Of a stretch of 64,000 nt of DNA, positions 9,379 through 18,029 are shown piece by piece. Origin of the DNA: Ensifer adhaerens (GTDB lineage Bacteria > Pseudomonadota > Alphaproteobacteria > Rhizobiales > Rhizobiaceae); assembly GCF_002007205.1 (NCBI RefSeq), contig NZ_LAZS01000006.1:124001-188000 (forward strand), given 5' to 3'. The notes under the pieces are model-generated. The model did no database searches. It saw only the letters and a program-made list of their open reading frames with translations, and was not told the DNA's origin. Positions within the stretch are counted from its first letter, which is position 1, and each line of letters opens with the position of its first letter. The position numbers were made by a program, and so were the translations under genes.

Positions 9379-10338
9379 TCAGCGGGTGCTGACCACGGGA
9401 TCGGCATTGTCTTCCTCCGTGCGGCTCGCGAAATAGTTGGCAAGCAGCGCACCGGAAATGTTGTGCCAGACGCTGAAGATCGCGCTCGGGACCGCAGCCA
9501 CGGGCGAGAAATAGGCATTGGCGAGCGCAGCACCCAGACCACTGTTCTGCATGCCGACTTCAATGGCAATGGCCTTGCGCTTGGCGAGCGACAGGCCGGC
9601 CGCCTTGGCGGCGAAGAAGCCGAGCAGATAGCCGAGACCATTGTGCAGGACAACGACGGCGAAGATCAGCAGTCCGGAGCTTGCAATTGCTCCCTTGCTT
9701 GCGCCGACGACGGCGGCAACGATCAGCACGATGCCGGTGACGCTGACCAGCGGCAAAGCCGGCACCGACGCCTTGACCAGACCAGGCAGCAGTTTCTGGA
9801 AGAGAAAGCCCAGCGCCAGCGGCAGGAGCACGACCTTGACGATGCTCATGAACATCGCCATCGCATCGACCGGCAGATACTGGCTTGCAAACGTCCATAC
9901 CAGGAACGGGGTGACGATCGGCGCGAGCAACGTGGTGACGCTGGTGCAGGCGACCGAAAGCGCGACATCGCCCTTGGAAAGATAGGTCATCACATTGCTC
10001 GACGTGCCACCGGGGCAGCAACCGACGAGGATGACGCCGGCGGCCACTTCTGGCGACATCGGAATGACGGCGGTCAGCAGAACCGCGAGCAGCGGCATGA
10101 TCAGAAACTGGGAGACAACGCCGATACCAACCTCGAACGGGCGCTTGGCGACCTCCTTGAAATCGTCAGGCGAAATCGTGAGGCCCATGCCGAACATGAT
10201 GATGCCGAGAAGCGTGACAATGTAGGGCGTGATCTGCTTGAAAACATCAGGGAAAACGAAGCCGAGAACGGCGAATAGAATGACCCAGAGCGCGAATGTG
10301 CGTCCGACGAACTGGGAAAACGATGCGACAGCCTTCAA
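9379..10338 (-). CDS. Bile acid:sodium symporter (BASS) family transporter
   Basis: A 319-residue inner-membrane protein with 9-10 hydrophobic segments. It shows the BASS features [11 protein letters not shown] near the second helix, the conserved [19 protein letters not shown] segment and [10 protein letters not shown] in the C-terminal half. Bacterial members take up small organic acids with sodium (for example pantoate or 2-keto acids); the substrate here is not predictable. The longest frame starts with ATG at 10356, but an AAGGAG lies inside it and is correctly spaced from a TTG at 10338, which I take as the start. Single gene with its own terminator. Confidence 0.85.
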   Translation of the reverse strand: MKAVASFSQFVGRTFALWVILFAVLGFVFPDVFKQITPYIVTLLGIIMFGMGLTISPDDFKEVAKRPFEVGIGVVSQFLIMPLLAVLLTAVIPMSPEVAAGVILVGCCPGGTSSNVMTYLSKGDVALSVACTSVTTLLAPIVTPFLVWTFASQYLPVDAMAMFMSIVKVVLLPLALGFLFQKLLPGLVKASVPALPLVSVTGIVLIVAAVVGASKGAIASSGLLIFAVVVLHNGLGYLLGFFAAKAAGLSLAKRKAIAIEVGMQNSGLGAALANAYFSPVAAVPSAIFSVWHNISGALLANYFASRTEEDNADPVVSTR

Positions 10339-10546
10339 AATGGTACTCCTTGGCATGATGGCGGCTGTCTAGGCCCGACGGCGTATGGCTTCAACACGCT
10401 TCAAACAAAAAACCGCCGGAGATCGCAACTTTATGTCGACGGAGCCGTGGCGACCGACATAAACGCGACGCATATGGACAGAGACCATCTCCTGCGGATA
10501 TCAGGCAGGTCGTGCATCGCGAGCGCAGCGGCTCAAGGAGATGAAG

Positions 10547-10726
10547 ATGACCTCGGACAAGAAACCGGAAACAAGCGTGTCGGTCGAGAAACGCCAGAAC
10601 GGCAGATGGTGCTTCGTCATCAAGTTTCGCGGCGTCACCTATCCTGCCCAGGGCAATTTCACGTCGATGCTGGAAGCGCAGGCCAGCGCGCAATCCGTGC
10701 TGAAGGGCCTGGAGAAGCAAGGCTGA
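10547..10726 (+). CDS. Small protein, possible one-module UPF0339/DUF1508 relative
   Basis: A 59-residue soluble protein. An AAGGAG at 10535-10540 is optimally spaced for the ATG at 10547; the in-frame ATG at 10541 is too close to it. The pattern (basic Gly-Arg-Trp strand, later NFTS, then LEAQASAQSVLKGLEKQG) parallels the YegP-like protein at 13548-13730, which ends KTKASAQNAIDSIKKNG. This suggests a divergent DUF1508-like fold. Its stop lies in a hairpin (GCTGACC at 10722-10728 with GGTCAGC at 10737-10743). Function unknown. Confidence 0.55.
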   Translation: MTSDKKPETSVSVEKRQNGRWCFVIKFRGVTYPAQGNFTSMLEAQASAQSVLKGLEKQG

Positions 10727-10788
10727 CCGACCATATGGTCAGCAGCAACGTTAAAGTGCTTGAGCCCACACGGCTCCATCATGCGCAG

Positions 10789-11625
10789 CTAGCGGGCGAA
10801 AGCCGCGAACCACTGCCACTTCCTTCTGATCGAACGGAGCAGAGTCCGAATGCGCCGATCGCGCTTCGTGATCAGTCGCGCCGAGCGCCAGGGTGTTTGC
10901 TTCCGGTACTCCAGATACGTCGCCTTCTCCGGGTGCTCGCATTCTTTCGTGTTCGGCTTGGCATGCGTGAAGTGCACGATGGAAGCTTCGGAATAGTCTT
11001 CCCATCCCTTCTGCGCATTCCAGCAGCCGGCGAGATGAAAGAAGTTCCCTTCGGTCGCGAGATTCAAAACGTCCTGATCCAAGAAATCGAATGAACGACT
11101 CTGAAGCAGTTTGTTGATCCGGGCGGTGTAATCCTGTGCGTTCCACGCATCGATATCGACAAGCAGGACTCCCGCATTGAAGTAAGGCGTACTCGCTGCT
11201 CGAGCAAGCGGCGGGTTGAAACGCGCCGGATCGTCATAGGGAACCGCCGCAACCGCCTTGCCATCGAGCGCCAAGTCGAACAGGGGCGCGAGGCTTTTCC
11301 TGATCAGCGTGTCGGCGTCCAAATAGAGCATGCGACAATGTCGGTCAGCGATCAGCTCCGGCAGATACAGGCGCGCGTAAGTGGCGCGGCTCCAGTAGCT
11401 CGTCGTCCTCAGTTTGGAAATCTTGCTGAGGAGATCACCTTCAATATCAATGAAATGCAGCTTTCGCTTTGCACAGGCCTGCAGCATGTCCTTGTCGGAA
11501 GCCAGCAATCCGTCGGTCAGGATAACAAGCTGGGCATCCGGTATGCCGCCATTTTCTTCGAGGGAGTAAAGCATGACACCCGCGAGCTCCGCGAAGCGCC
11601 TGTCAATCGAGCATGCAACAATCAT
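10789..11625 (-). CDS. Glycosyltransferase family 8 protein
   Basis: A 278-residue retaining sugar transferase of the GT8 (GT-A) fold. It shows the GT8 N-terminus (IVACSIDRRFAELAGVMLYSL), the metal-binding DXD motif in LYLDADTLI near residue 104, and the NAGVLLVDIDAW segment. A C-terminal HFTHAKP-like His motif precedes a basic tail (KRDRRIRTLLRSIRRK) that could contact membrane. Likely substrates are LPS or other surface polysaccharide cores with UDP-hexose donors. The ATG at 11625 matches the family start, but no good ribosome-binding site is seen and the frame extends to 11739. It stands alone, with visibly lower GC than its neighbours, so it may be acquired. Confidence 0.82.
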   Translation of the reverse strand: MIVACSIDRRFAELAGVMLYSLEENGGIPDAQLVILTDGLLASDKDMLQACAKRKLHFIDIEGDLLSKISKLRTTSYWSRATYARLYLPELIADRHCRMLYLDADTLIRKSLAPLFDLALDGKAVAAVPYDDPARFNPPLARAASTPYFNAGVLLVDIDAWNAQDYTARINKLLQSRSFDFLDQDVLNLATEGNFFHLAGCWNAQKGWEDYSEASIVHFTHAKPNTKECEHPEKATYLEYRKQTPWRSARLITKRDRRIRTLLRSIRRKWQWFAAFAR

Positions 11626-11985
11626 CTTAATGTCATGTCCAGCAATGCAACGCCGTCCCAAAGGGGCCGCATGCAATGTCCTGGCCAAAGCAAGGCCCTG
11701 CTCGACCGGATATCGCCGGGAGCTTTCTCGATTTGCCAAGACTTGGAATAGCGGTGCCTCGCCAAGCGAAGGTCACGCTCACGGTGTCGCGCAATATGCG
11801 ACAGCAGGATCAGTAAAATTAATAGGCCATCTCTTACCCGAAGACGCGCGAATGCGCTGGTGTGCGATTGTTCATGGCCAATGAATTCGCACACCATGCG
11901 CCTGCGTCAAGTGGGCACTACAGATACTGGTTGTTTCTCCGCAGAAGATCGCGCAAATCTTGTAGAAACAACCCGTGCGCAGCAC
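11626..11985. other. Intergenic region with a large hairpin
   Basis: About 360 bp between the GT8 start and the stop of the next minus-strand gene. It is AT-rich for this genome around 11800-11830, probably the GT8 promoter. It contains the inverted repeat described separately at 11929-11973. No coding frame is supported. Confidence 0.5.
11929..11973. repeat. Nested inverted repeat / hairpin
   Basis: GGTTGTTTCT (11929-11938) is perfectly complementary to AGAAACAACC (11964-11973). Inside, AAGAT (11945-11949) pairs with ATCTT (11957-11961). It lies just beyond the stop of the gene at 11986 but lacks a T-run on either strand, so it is not a canonical terminator. Confidence 0.55.
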
Positions 11986-12405
11986 CTATTCGGTCGCGGA
12001 GCGGATGATGTTGCAGAGCCCTTCCTGCACCACCTGCTTGGTGGCCACCTGCCCGACCTGGATATCGAACATCGCATCCACCCGCGTGCCTGAGCCGCGC
12101 TTGCGGGCAACGACGCGTAAGGTCTGCAGGCGCCCGGAACCGGCCGTATCCTGGTAGGCCTCGATCGTGCCGAGCGACTTGTTGATCTCGATGCCCGAAA
12201 ACCCTTCGGCCGCCACCCCGCGCGCCATCCGCTGCAACGCGGTCTCGGGTTTCAGCTTCGGAAACTCCTGCCAGGTCTTGAAGAAAACCGGCGTCACCAG
12301 CGGCACGCCCGTCGCCTTGAAATTCTTCTCGCAACTCTGCGCCGCCGCCACCGAATGGCCGGCCACAAGCAGAACCGCCGCAATGGAGAGATGCTTGATC
12401 GACAT
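11986..12405 (-). CDS. Hypothetical periplasmic protein
   Basis: A 139-residue protein with a clear signal peptide (hydrophobic 6-20, cleavage after VAAA). The mature part contains two Cys residues (AQSCEKNF near the N-terminus and EGLCNIIRS near the C-terminus), which could form a disulfide in the periplasm. I recognise no family. It lies downstream of tRNA-Pro in the same orientation but 240 bp away, with no obvious partner. Confidence 0.65.
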   Translation of the reverse strand: MSIKHLSIAAVLLVAGHSVAAAQSCEKNFKATGVPLVTPVFFKTWQEFPKLKPETALQRMARGVAAEGFSGIEINKSLGTIEAYQDTAGSGRLQTLRVVARKRGSGTRVDAMFDIQVGQVATKQVVQEGLCNIIRSATE

Positions 12406-12648
12406 TCCCGTTCCTCGTCGTTGATCGAATGACGGGAACCTAGAGGCTTCGCCCGCGCGCCGACAGGTCGCGGCAGGCGTGGGTGCACGGGTTTTCGACC
12501 AATGGCTTCGAAGTGGCGACGAACGGCTAAGGAGAAGCGCCAGGGTGGCAACGATTGGCGCGCCGCGCGGCGGCGAGAACAGCAGCTACCGGTCCGGCGC
12601 TTGGGCGCCGTGAACAACGGGAAAGATCAGCTAAGGGATTGATTTGGC

Positions 12649-12725
12649 TGGTCGGAGTGGCAAGATTCGAACTTGCGACCCCCACGTCCCGAACGTGGTG
12701 CGCTACCAGACTGCGCTACACTCCG
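12649..12725 (-). tRNA. tRNA-Pro(CGG)
   Basis: A 77-nt cloverleaf on the minus strand. The acceptor stem CGGAGTG pairs with CACTCCG, and an encoded CCA follows the A discriminator. The anticodon loop TTCGGGA gives anticodon CGG for CCG codons. The T-arm has the conserved GTTCGAATC. Confidence 0.95.
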
Positions 12726-13044
12726 TGACCAGCGGCGCCTCTATAGAACAGGCATTTTGATTTCACAAGCGCCTAGCTCGAAAAACATTGCGCCTTCTTC
12801 AAAAAATTTGTGACGGTGGAAAACTCATGCCGGAGTTGCGCTTTGCCTGCGCCCCCCCGATGCCCGCAGGACCGTGCGATAGGGACTTTCTGCAACGCTT
12901 CATATTTTCCTGAAACAGGAGCCGCGGCGTGGATTTCCTTTCGTCTCTTTTGGCGCTAGAGGCTCAACGGAAAGCGCGGAAAACCAGGGGATACGGGCTT
13001 CCGCACCATGCCTATTTCAGAACGAGAGCCAAAGGGACAGAAAC
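12726..13044. other. Intergenic region between tRNA-Pro and a lipoprotein gene
   Basis: About 320 bp with no supported gene. It should contain the tRNA-Pro promoter (minus) and the promoter of the plus-strand lipoprotein gene. No repeat or clear regulatory palindrome was found. Confidence 0.5.
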
Positions 13045-13482
13045 ATGAACTTCCGCATGATGACGGTGGCGGGCCTCGCGCTCGTGCTCGCCGGCTGCAC
13101 GACGACCGGAACGGGGATTTCCAGGAACGCGGTCGAGGCGCGTTGGCTCGGCCAGCCGGCCGGCGGCTTCTTCGCCCAGTACGGTCCGCCGATCTCCGAC
13201 GTCGAAAGCGGCAGTTCCACGGTCTATAGCTGGAAGGGCGGCTACAAGACCCGCAAGATCCCAGCGCAATACGAAACCACCAAGGACGGCAAGCGCGGCA
13301 AGCGCATTTCGTCGGCGCGCACCGAGTATCTGAGCTGCGCGGTGCAGCTTACCGTCTCGTCCGACTACGTCATCCGCTCGATCCACATTGCCGGCGACCG
13401 CAAGCGCGCCGAAGGCCCGAGCTGGTGCGAAGAGTTCCTCGGCGCCCCGGCTCAGACCAAGCCGGCCGTGGCCGCGGGCTAA
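13045..13482 (+). CDS. Small predicted lipoprotein
   Basis: A 145-residue protein with a lipoprotein signal peptide; the lipobox LAGC is at about residues 15-18, followed by TTTGTG. The mature domain contains WLGQPAGGFFAQYGPPISD, then a basic strand-rich region with two further Cys. The GPP...Y.W pattern recalls small outer-membrane-assembly-like lipoproteins, but I would not assign a family. An AGGGAC site precedes the ATG. It ends in a strong terminator shared with the convergent YegP-like gene. Confidence 0.7.
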   Translation: MNFRMMTVAGLALVLAGCTTTGTGISRNAVEARWLGQPAGGFFAQYGPPISDVESGSSTVYSWKGGYKTRKIPAQYETTKDGKRGKRISSARTEYLSCAVQLTVSSDYVIRSIHIAGDRKRAEGPSWCEEFLGAPAQTKPAVAAG

Positions 13483-13499
13483 GCTTCAGCAACAAAAAA

Positions 13500-13527
13500 C
13501 CCGCCGGTGAAAATCGGCGGGCTTTTT
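13500..13527 (+). terminator. Strong terminator, probably bidirectional
   Basis: Stem CCCGCCG (13500-13506) with CGGCGGG (13515-13521), T-run on the plus strand at 13523-13527 and an A-run at 13494-13499 that serves as a T-run on the minus strand. It separates convergent genes. Confidence 0.85.
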
Positions 13528-13547
13528 CTAGCGAAATGGCGTCGAAC

Positions 13548-13730
13548 TCAGCCGGCGCTGTTGTCCTCGACGGGCGCGTCGGGACCGTTCTTCTTGATCG
13601 AGTCGATGGCGTTCTGCGCGCTGGCCTTGGTCTTGTAGCCCTCGGTCGAGAACATCACTTCGCTGTTGTACTTGAAGCGAACACGGAACTCGCCAGCCTT
13701 GTCTTTGTAGATCTCGAATTTGTGAGCCAT
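13548..13730 (-). CDS. YegP-like DUF1508 (UPF0339) small protein
   Basis: A 60-residue soluble protein made of one DUF1508 module (FEIYKDKAGEFRVRFKYNSE, then STEGYKTKASAQNAIDSIKKNG). E. coli YegP has two such modules; single-module versions are common in alphaproteobacteria. Function is unknown. A GGGAGAAG site before the ATG at 13730 decides the start; the longer frame runs through the tRNA-Gln gene and is not real. It converges with the lipoprotein gene. Confidence 0.82.
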   Translation of the reverse strand: MAHKFEIYKDKAGEFRVRFKYNSEVMFSTEGYKTKASAQNAIDSIKKNGPDAPVEDNSAG

Positions 13731-13849
13731 CTTCTCCCTCGCACAAGTTGGAATCAACGCAACTAGCGTGTCAGTTGCAGCGTGACTTGACAAGAGCGCA
13801 TGCATATCCGGCGCATGCGCGCTCGCCCGGTCGAATGTTTGGAGAAGTG

Positions 13850-13924
13850 TGGCTGGGGCGCCAGGATTCGAACCTGGGAATGCCGGTACCAAAAACCGGT
13901 GCCTTACCGCTTGGCGACGCCCCA
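13850..13924 (-). tRNA. tRNA-Gln(TTG)
   Basis: A 75-nt cloverleaf on the minus strand. The acceptor TGGGGCG pairs with CGCCCCA, with an encoded CCA end. The anticodon loop TTTTGGT gives TTG for CAA codons. The T-arm GTTCGAATC is conserved. Confidence 0.95.
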
Positions 13925-14138
13925 ACGGATGTGGCGGGACGATGCGTCCACCAAATCGAGCGCCTGATTATCAAAGCTCGCCGCCCGTCACAATCACTAA
14001 GTTGGCACTAAGTTGAAATTTCGGCGGATTTGTTGGCGCCGTGTGCAAAACGCGCTTTACACGCCGCAGCGCGAGCCGCGTTTGCGCCCTTCCCTTCGCT
14101 GACCGCACCTCCTATTGTCCCGGCAGATGGAGAATGTC

Positions 14139-14435
14139 ATGAGCCAGTTTCGCGCGCGTCCCCCCGCAGTTCCAAGCGTCCTCGTCGACGATGCGGTCGT
14201 CAGGATCACCCGTTGGGATTTCGAGCCCGGCGCCGACACCGGTCACCATGTGCACGGGCTCGGCTATGTGGTCGTGCCGATGACCGACTGCCAGTTCCTG
14301 CTCGAAGAGGAAGCCGGCAGCCGCCGGGTCGATATCGCCAAAGGAGCCGCCTATCGCCGTGAGGCGGGCGTGGCGCACAATGTCGTCAATGCCGGAGCCG
14401 AGCCGATGTCGTTCATCGAGATCGAATACAAGTGA
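14139..14435 (+). CDS. Cupin-domain protein
   Basis: A 98-residue single-domain cupin. Cupin motif 1 is seen as GADTGHHVHGLGYVVVP (metal-ligand histidines HHVH), and motif 2 as AHNVVNAG with a further His. Such small cupins bind a divalent metal and act as dioxygenases, isomerases or sensors; the substrate is unknown. GGAG at 14129-14132 sets the ATG at 14139; the in-frame ATG codons upstream (14115 onward) lack a site. It is the first gene of a tight three-gene cluster with a metallo-hydrolase and a DCC-family protein. Confidence 0.8.
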   Translation: MSQFRARPPAVPSVLVDDAVVRITRWDFEPGADTGHHVHGLGYVVVPMTDCQFLLEEEAGSRRVDIAKGAAYRREAGVAHNVVNAGAEPMSFIEIEYK

Positions 14436-14452
14436 AATCCAGGAAGAGACGC

Positions 14453-15376
14453 ATGCAGGGCCCGGACTTCGATCTCGATTTCAAGCCGGCCCATGGCGAG
14501 GCCGTGACGGTTGCCGACGAAGTGCAGCGCATCACGGTCAACAATCCCGGTCCCTTCACCTTTCACGGCACGAACAGCTACATCGTCGGAAACCGTTCCG
14601 TTGCCGTCATCGATCCCGGCCCCGATGACGAGGCGCATTTCCGGGCGTTGATGACGACGCTCGAGGGTCGCGAGGTCACCCATATCGCCGTCAGCCATAC
14701 GCATCGCGACCACTCGCCGCTTGCACGCCGGCTGAAGGCGGCGACCGGCGCGGTGATCGTCGGCGAAGGCCCGCACCGCTCAGCCCGCCCCTTGCATGCG
14801 GGCGAGAGCAATCCGTTCGCCGAGAGTTCGGACATGGAGTTCGCCCCCGATCTCGTGCTTGCCGACGGCGCGCGAATCGAGGGCGACGGCTGGAGCCTGA
14901 CGGGGCTTGCCACGCCCGGCCATACCGCCAACCACATGGCCTTCGCGCTCGACGGCACCGGTATTCTCTTTTCCGCAGACCATGTCATGGCCTGGGCGAC
15001 GACGATCGTCGCGCCGCCTGATGGCGCCATGGCCGATTACATGGCCTCGCTCGAAAAGCTGCTTTCCCGCGACGACCGTCTCTACCTGCCCGGCCACGGC
15101 GGGCCGGTGAGCGAGCCCGCCGCGTTTTTGCGGGGCTTGCGCGCTCATCGCAAGATGCGCGAGCGCGCGGTGCTCGAACGCATCCGCGCCGGCGACATCA
15201 GGATTCCCGAGATGGTCAAGGTCATCTATGCCTCGACTGACGTCCGGCTGCATGGGGCGGCGGCACTTTCGGTGCTCGCCCATCTCGAAGACCTGATCGA
15301 GCAGGGGCGGGTCGAGACCGATGGACCGCCCTCGCTTCTCGGCGCCTATCGGCTGGCGCCCGGCGGAGCCGGCTGA
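14453..15376 (+). CDS. MBL-fold metallo-hydrolase (LACTB2-like)
   Basis: A 307-residue cytoplasmic zinc hydrolase. The metal-binding motif HTHRDHS lies near residue 82, further ligands in TPGHTANH and SADHVM, and the final PGHGGPV. A C-terminal winged-helix-like region (RIRAGDIRIPEMVKVIYAS) is typical of LACTB2-type proteins. Human LACTB2 is a ribonuclease; other homologues are thioesterases, so the substrate is open. An AGGAAGAG site supports the ATG at 14453; a GTG at 14432 would overlap the cupin stop. It sits 17 bp after the cupin gene and 2 bp before the next gene. Confidence 0.85.
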   Translation: MQGPDFDLDFKPAHGEAVTVADEVQRITVNNPGPFTFHGTNSYIVGNRSVAVIDPGPDDEAHFRALMTTLEGREVTHIAVSHTHRDHSPLARRLKAATGAVIVGEGPHRSARPLHAGESNPFAESSDMEFAPDLVLADGARIEGDGWSLTGLATPGHTANHMAFALDGTGILFSADHVMAWATTIVAPPDGAMADYMASLEKLLSRDDRLYLPGHGGPVSEPAAFLRGLRAHRKMRERAVLERIRAGDIRIPEMVKVIYASTDVRLHGAAALSVLAHLEDLIEQGRVETDGPPSLLGAYRLAPGGAG

Positions 15377-15378
15377 TC

Positions 15379-15831
15379 ATGCGGCGCGAGGCCTACTGCT
15401 ATCGCAACGATGCTTCGGTGCCCGCCTTTGCCGACGACAAGCCGGTGATCGTCTTCGACGGCGAATGCATCTTCTGCTCCGGCTGGGTGCGCTTCCTGCT
15501 TCGCCATGACCGCCAGGCGCAATATCGCTACCTCACGGCACAGTCGCCGCTTGGCCAGGCGCTCTACCGGCACTACGGGCTTAATACCGTCAGCTTCGAA
15601 AGCAACATCCTGATCGAGAATGGCGTCGCCCGCTTCAAATCCGACGGGTCGATCCGGACGCTAGCACGGCTGGGCCTGCCCTGGTCGCTCGTGAACATAT
15701 GCCGGATCCTGCCTGCTGCCCTTCGCGACCCGCTCTATGACCTCGTGGCGAGAAACCGCTACCGCATCGCCGGCCGCCGCCAGAGCTGCATGGTGCCGAC
15801 GCCTGAGGAGCGTGGGCGCTTCATCGGCTGA
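15379..15831 (+). CDS. DCC-family (DUF393) thiol-disulfide oxidoreductase-like protein
   Basis: A 150-residue protein with the diagnostic DxxCxxC motif in FDGECIFCSGWVRFLL near residue 27, a thioredoxin-like redox site of the YuxK/DUF393 family. The family ending RRQSCMVPTPEERGRFIG is also present. It is thought to be a redox or electron-transfer protein, without a proven substrate. It begins 2 bp after the hydrolase stop, so it is probably co-transcribed with the cupin and MBL genes. Confidence 0.85.
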   Translation: MRREAYCYRNDASVPAFADDKPVIVFDGECIFCSGWVRFLLRHDRQAQYRYLTAQSPLGQALYRHYGLNTVSFESNILIENGVARFKSDGSIRTLARLGLPWSLVNICRILPAALRDPLYDLVARNRYRIAGRRQSCMVPTPEERGRFIG

Positions 15832-15843
15832 CCGCAGACAGGA

Positions 15844-16752
15844 TCAATCGCCGGCAATACCCAACAGCTCGGCATCGAGCGCCCGCAGGAATTGATCGGC
15901 GAAGGCGGCGCCCATGCCGAGATCATGAGGCCCGTAACGCGAGGCGACGCGCAGGTCGACGAAGGTGGTCTCCGCCTCTTCGCGCAGCCGGATCAATACA
16001 TCGAAACGAAAACCCGCGATCAGCGTGCGCCACTCGCCCTGCAGCACGACATCGCTGGCGCGGCGCCCTGCAATCGCGCCTTCGAGAGCCATCTCCGGGC
16101 GCGCCGCCGGAACGGGTACATTTTCCGGTTCGGCATTCGTGTCCGCGCCCGCATTCGGCCGAACCGCCAGATCCTCGAGATCGGCGCGGGCATTCTCGAC
16201 GCCGAGCTCTTCCGTAATGCCGACACGGTTCTGCTCGATGACGTTGCGCACCCCCTGATAGACGCGGTCAAGCGCGCCATCGTAACGCCGGCCGGTCAGG
16301 GCCGGATAGGCGAGGATCTGCGCTTCGCGATCCTGAGGCGTCACCGCCGCCTTGCGCTTCAGCCAGCTCTCTTCCGCCTGCGGCACCTTGAGCCACGGCG
16401 GCGGCGTCACGGTATCCGTGCTGACATCGTAGATCTCCGGGCGAGTGAGATACTGCACGACGCCGTAGCCGATGAAGCCAAGCGCCGGCGCGGCATAGAC
16501 GAGGGCTGCGGCCGAGGCGAGACCACCAATCGCAGCAACCTTCCACAGGCGCGCCAGTCCGACGACGGCAAGCAGAACGCCCGAGACGGCAAAGAGGCCG
16601 GCCAGGCCAACAAGAGCAAGGAAATGCGGCGTCGTCAGCGGGCCGAAGCGGTGCGCCAGCAGCGATAGCGCGAAGAGCAGGAAGGAGACGCGAGCGAAGC
16701 GGCGCGCCCAGTGGGCGGCATAGGAATAGGGGCGCTCGTACCGGACCATCAT
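15844..16752 (-). CDS. DUF1499 family membrane protein
   Basis: A 302-residue protein. Three hydrophobic segments lie in the first third (about 20-35, 43-66 and 72-100). A soluble DUF1499 domain follows (residues about 130-290, including YDGALDRVYQGVRNVIEQN and the final DLRVASRYGPHDLGMGAAFADQFLRALDAEL). DUF1499 proteins are of unknown function; in plants and bacteria they are membrane or lumen proteins. Two adjacent ATGs (16752, 16749) could start it. It converges with the DCC gene, 12 bp apart. Confidence 0.8.
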   Translation of the reverse strand: MMVRYERPYSYAAHWARRFARVSFLLFALSLLAHRFGPLTTPHFLALVGLAGLFAVSGVLLAVVGLARLWKVAAIGGLASAAALVYAAPALGFIGYGVVQYLTRPEIYDVSTDTVTPPPWLKVPQAEESWLKRKAAVTPQDREAQILAYPALTGRRYDGALDRVYQGVRNVIEQNRVGITEELGVENARADLEDLAVRPNAGADTNAEPENVPVPAARPEMALEGAIAGRRASDVVLQGEWRTLIAGFRFDVLIRLREEAETTFVDLRVASRYGPHDLGMGAAFADQFLRALDAELLGIAGD

Positions 16753-17019
16753 GTAGTTGAATCAATTCCCTGCCGCGAAACAGACCGCATTCTTAGACCA
16801 TGCCCCGTGCCGAGGAAACAGGCAATGCAGCAGTCCGACACCGCGCCCGGGCTCCCCCCTCAAGCTTTGCCGCAAAATCGCCATTCTCGTTAACCACCTA
16901 TCAACACATGGGAATGTGCCCGCGCGCCCGGGATTCGATGGCACGCGGCGTTTCAATCGGAGGCAACGGCCAGCGCGCGACATCAGGCAAGGGCGCTCGG
17001 CAATCGACGGAGAACCGAC

Positions 17020-17403
17020 ATGGGCGCATCGCAGGCAGCCGTGGCCATCGCCACCCCCTCTGTCCTTCCTGCAGGAGACGGCGGCATCCCCATGGGGCTC
17101 ATCGAGCTCGAACTCTCCCTCGACGGTTTCTCCGGCAACAATGCCGATTTCACGAGCTTCGTTCACACCGTCGCGGACAAGGCCGGTGGCGAGTTCCTGT
17201 TTGCCCTGCCAGCCTCGGATCTGATCGAAGACTGCCTGAGCATTGCCGTTCTGCGTTTGGGTGATGTGGAGGGCGACGCCTCGATCCTGTTTGCGTGCCT
17301 CGACGAACAGGGCAGAGCCGTCCGTATCGAGCATCCGAGCGACACTACGCGCGACCTCGAACGCTTCGCCGAATCCTTTGTCGGCGTGCTCGAACGCATG
17401 TAA
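17020..17403 (+). CDS. Hypothetical protein
   Basis: A 127-residue acidic soluble protein with no signal peptide. A GGAG site precedes the ATG. The segment EFLFALPASDLIEDCLSIAV and the C-terminal helix DLERFAESFVGVLERM suggest a compact alpha/beta domain. I recognise no family. The following 299 bp (17404-17702) contain no supported gene. Function unknown. Confidence 0.6.
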   Translation: MGASQAAVAIATPSVLPAGDGGIPMGLIELELSLDGFSGNNADFTSFVHTVADKAGGEFLFALPASDLIEDCLSIAVLRLGDVEGDASILFACLDEQGRAVRIEHPSDTTRDLERFAESFVGVLERM

Positions 17404-17702
17404 CGCGACGGGCCTGCACCGGTAAAACTAGAACCGTTCCCCGTGGGCTTGGCGAGACTGCCATCGGCGGTGAAGCTCGTCCTGATCGACCAGCCCCGAC
17501 ACGTCGGCGGCCAGCAGCGGATGCCCTGGTGTACAACCGGAGCCTGACACACAATTGCCGCCGTTCATTTCGCTTCTAGATACAAGTCCCTATATTGATT
17601 GTGATTCGAGGCGTTGAGCGGCGTGCCACTCGATTGCTCACGGCGAGACACCCGCCGGCACGGCTTTACACGACCCGGTTGCGCCCAGGAGGCGCGAGAA
17701 CC

Positions 17703-17975
17703 ATGACAACCCGACTGTCCATCCTTATCGCAGCCGCGCTTCTCTTGACCGCGTGCCAGACAATGACGCCGGAGGAACGGCGCATCGCCGACGGCAACAC
17801 CTGCGCCTCCTACGGTTTCCGCCGCGGCACCGATGCGTTTGCCACATGCCTGCAGCGGATCGAACTCGACCGCCGCGCTGAATCGCGCGCCTTCCGCTAC
17901 CAGAACGACATGATGATGTGGGGCTGGGACCGGCCGGTCATCGTCTCGCGACCGGTGATCGTTCAGGCCAGGTGA
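17703..17975 (+). CDS. Small predicted lipoprotein
   Basis: A 90-residue protein with a lipoprotein signal and lipobox LTAC near residue 18. The mature part QTMTPEERRIADGNTCASYGF with FATCLQRIELDRR has two Cys and a helical, Arg-rich middle, then a Trp-rich MMWGWDRPV tail. This type of short Sel1-less lipoprotein with CASYGF...CLQ is common in Rhizobiales, but its function is unknown. A GGAGG site about 11 bp upstream supports the ATG at 17703. Confidence 0.7.
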   Translation: MTTRLSILIAAALLLTACQTMTPEERRIADGNTCASYGFRRGTDAFATCLQRIELDRRAESRAFRYQNDMMMWGWDRPVIVSRPVIVQAR

Positions 17976-18029
17976 AGCAATTACCCATGACGAAGCCAAC
18001 GCCGCGCGAGCGGCGCTGGCCATAGGACG

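Noticed and set aside
10400-14000. Genomic island integrated at tRNA-Pro or tRNA-Gln
   Set aside because: Neither tRNA is followed by an integrase or a duplicated tRNA end; apart from the GT8 gene the neighbours look like ordinary chromosomal genes.
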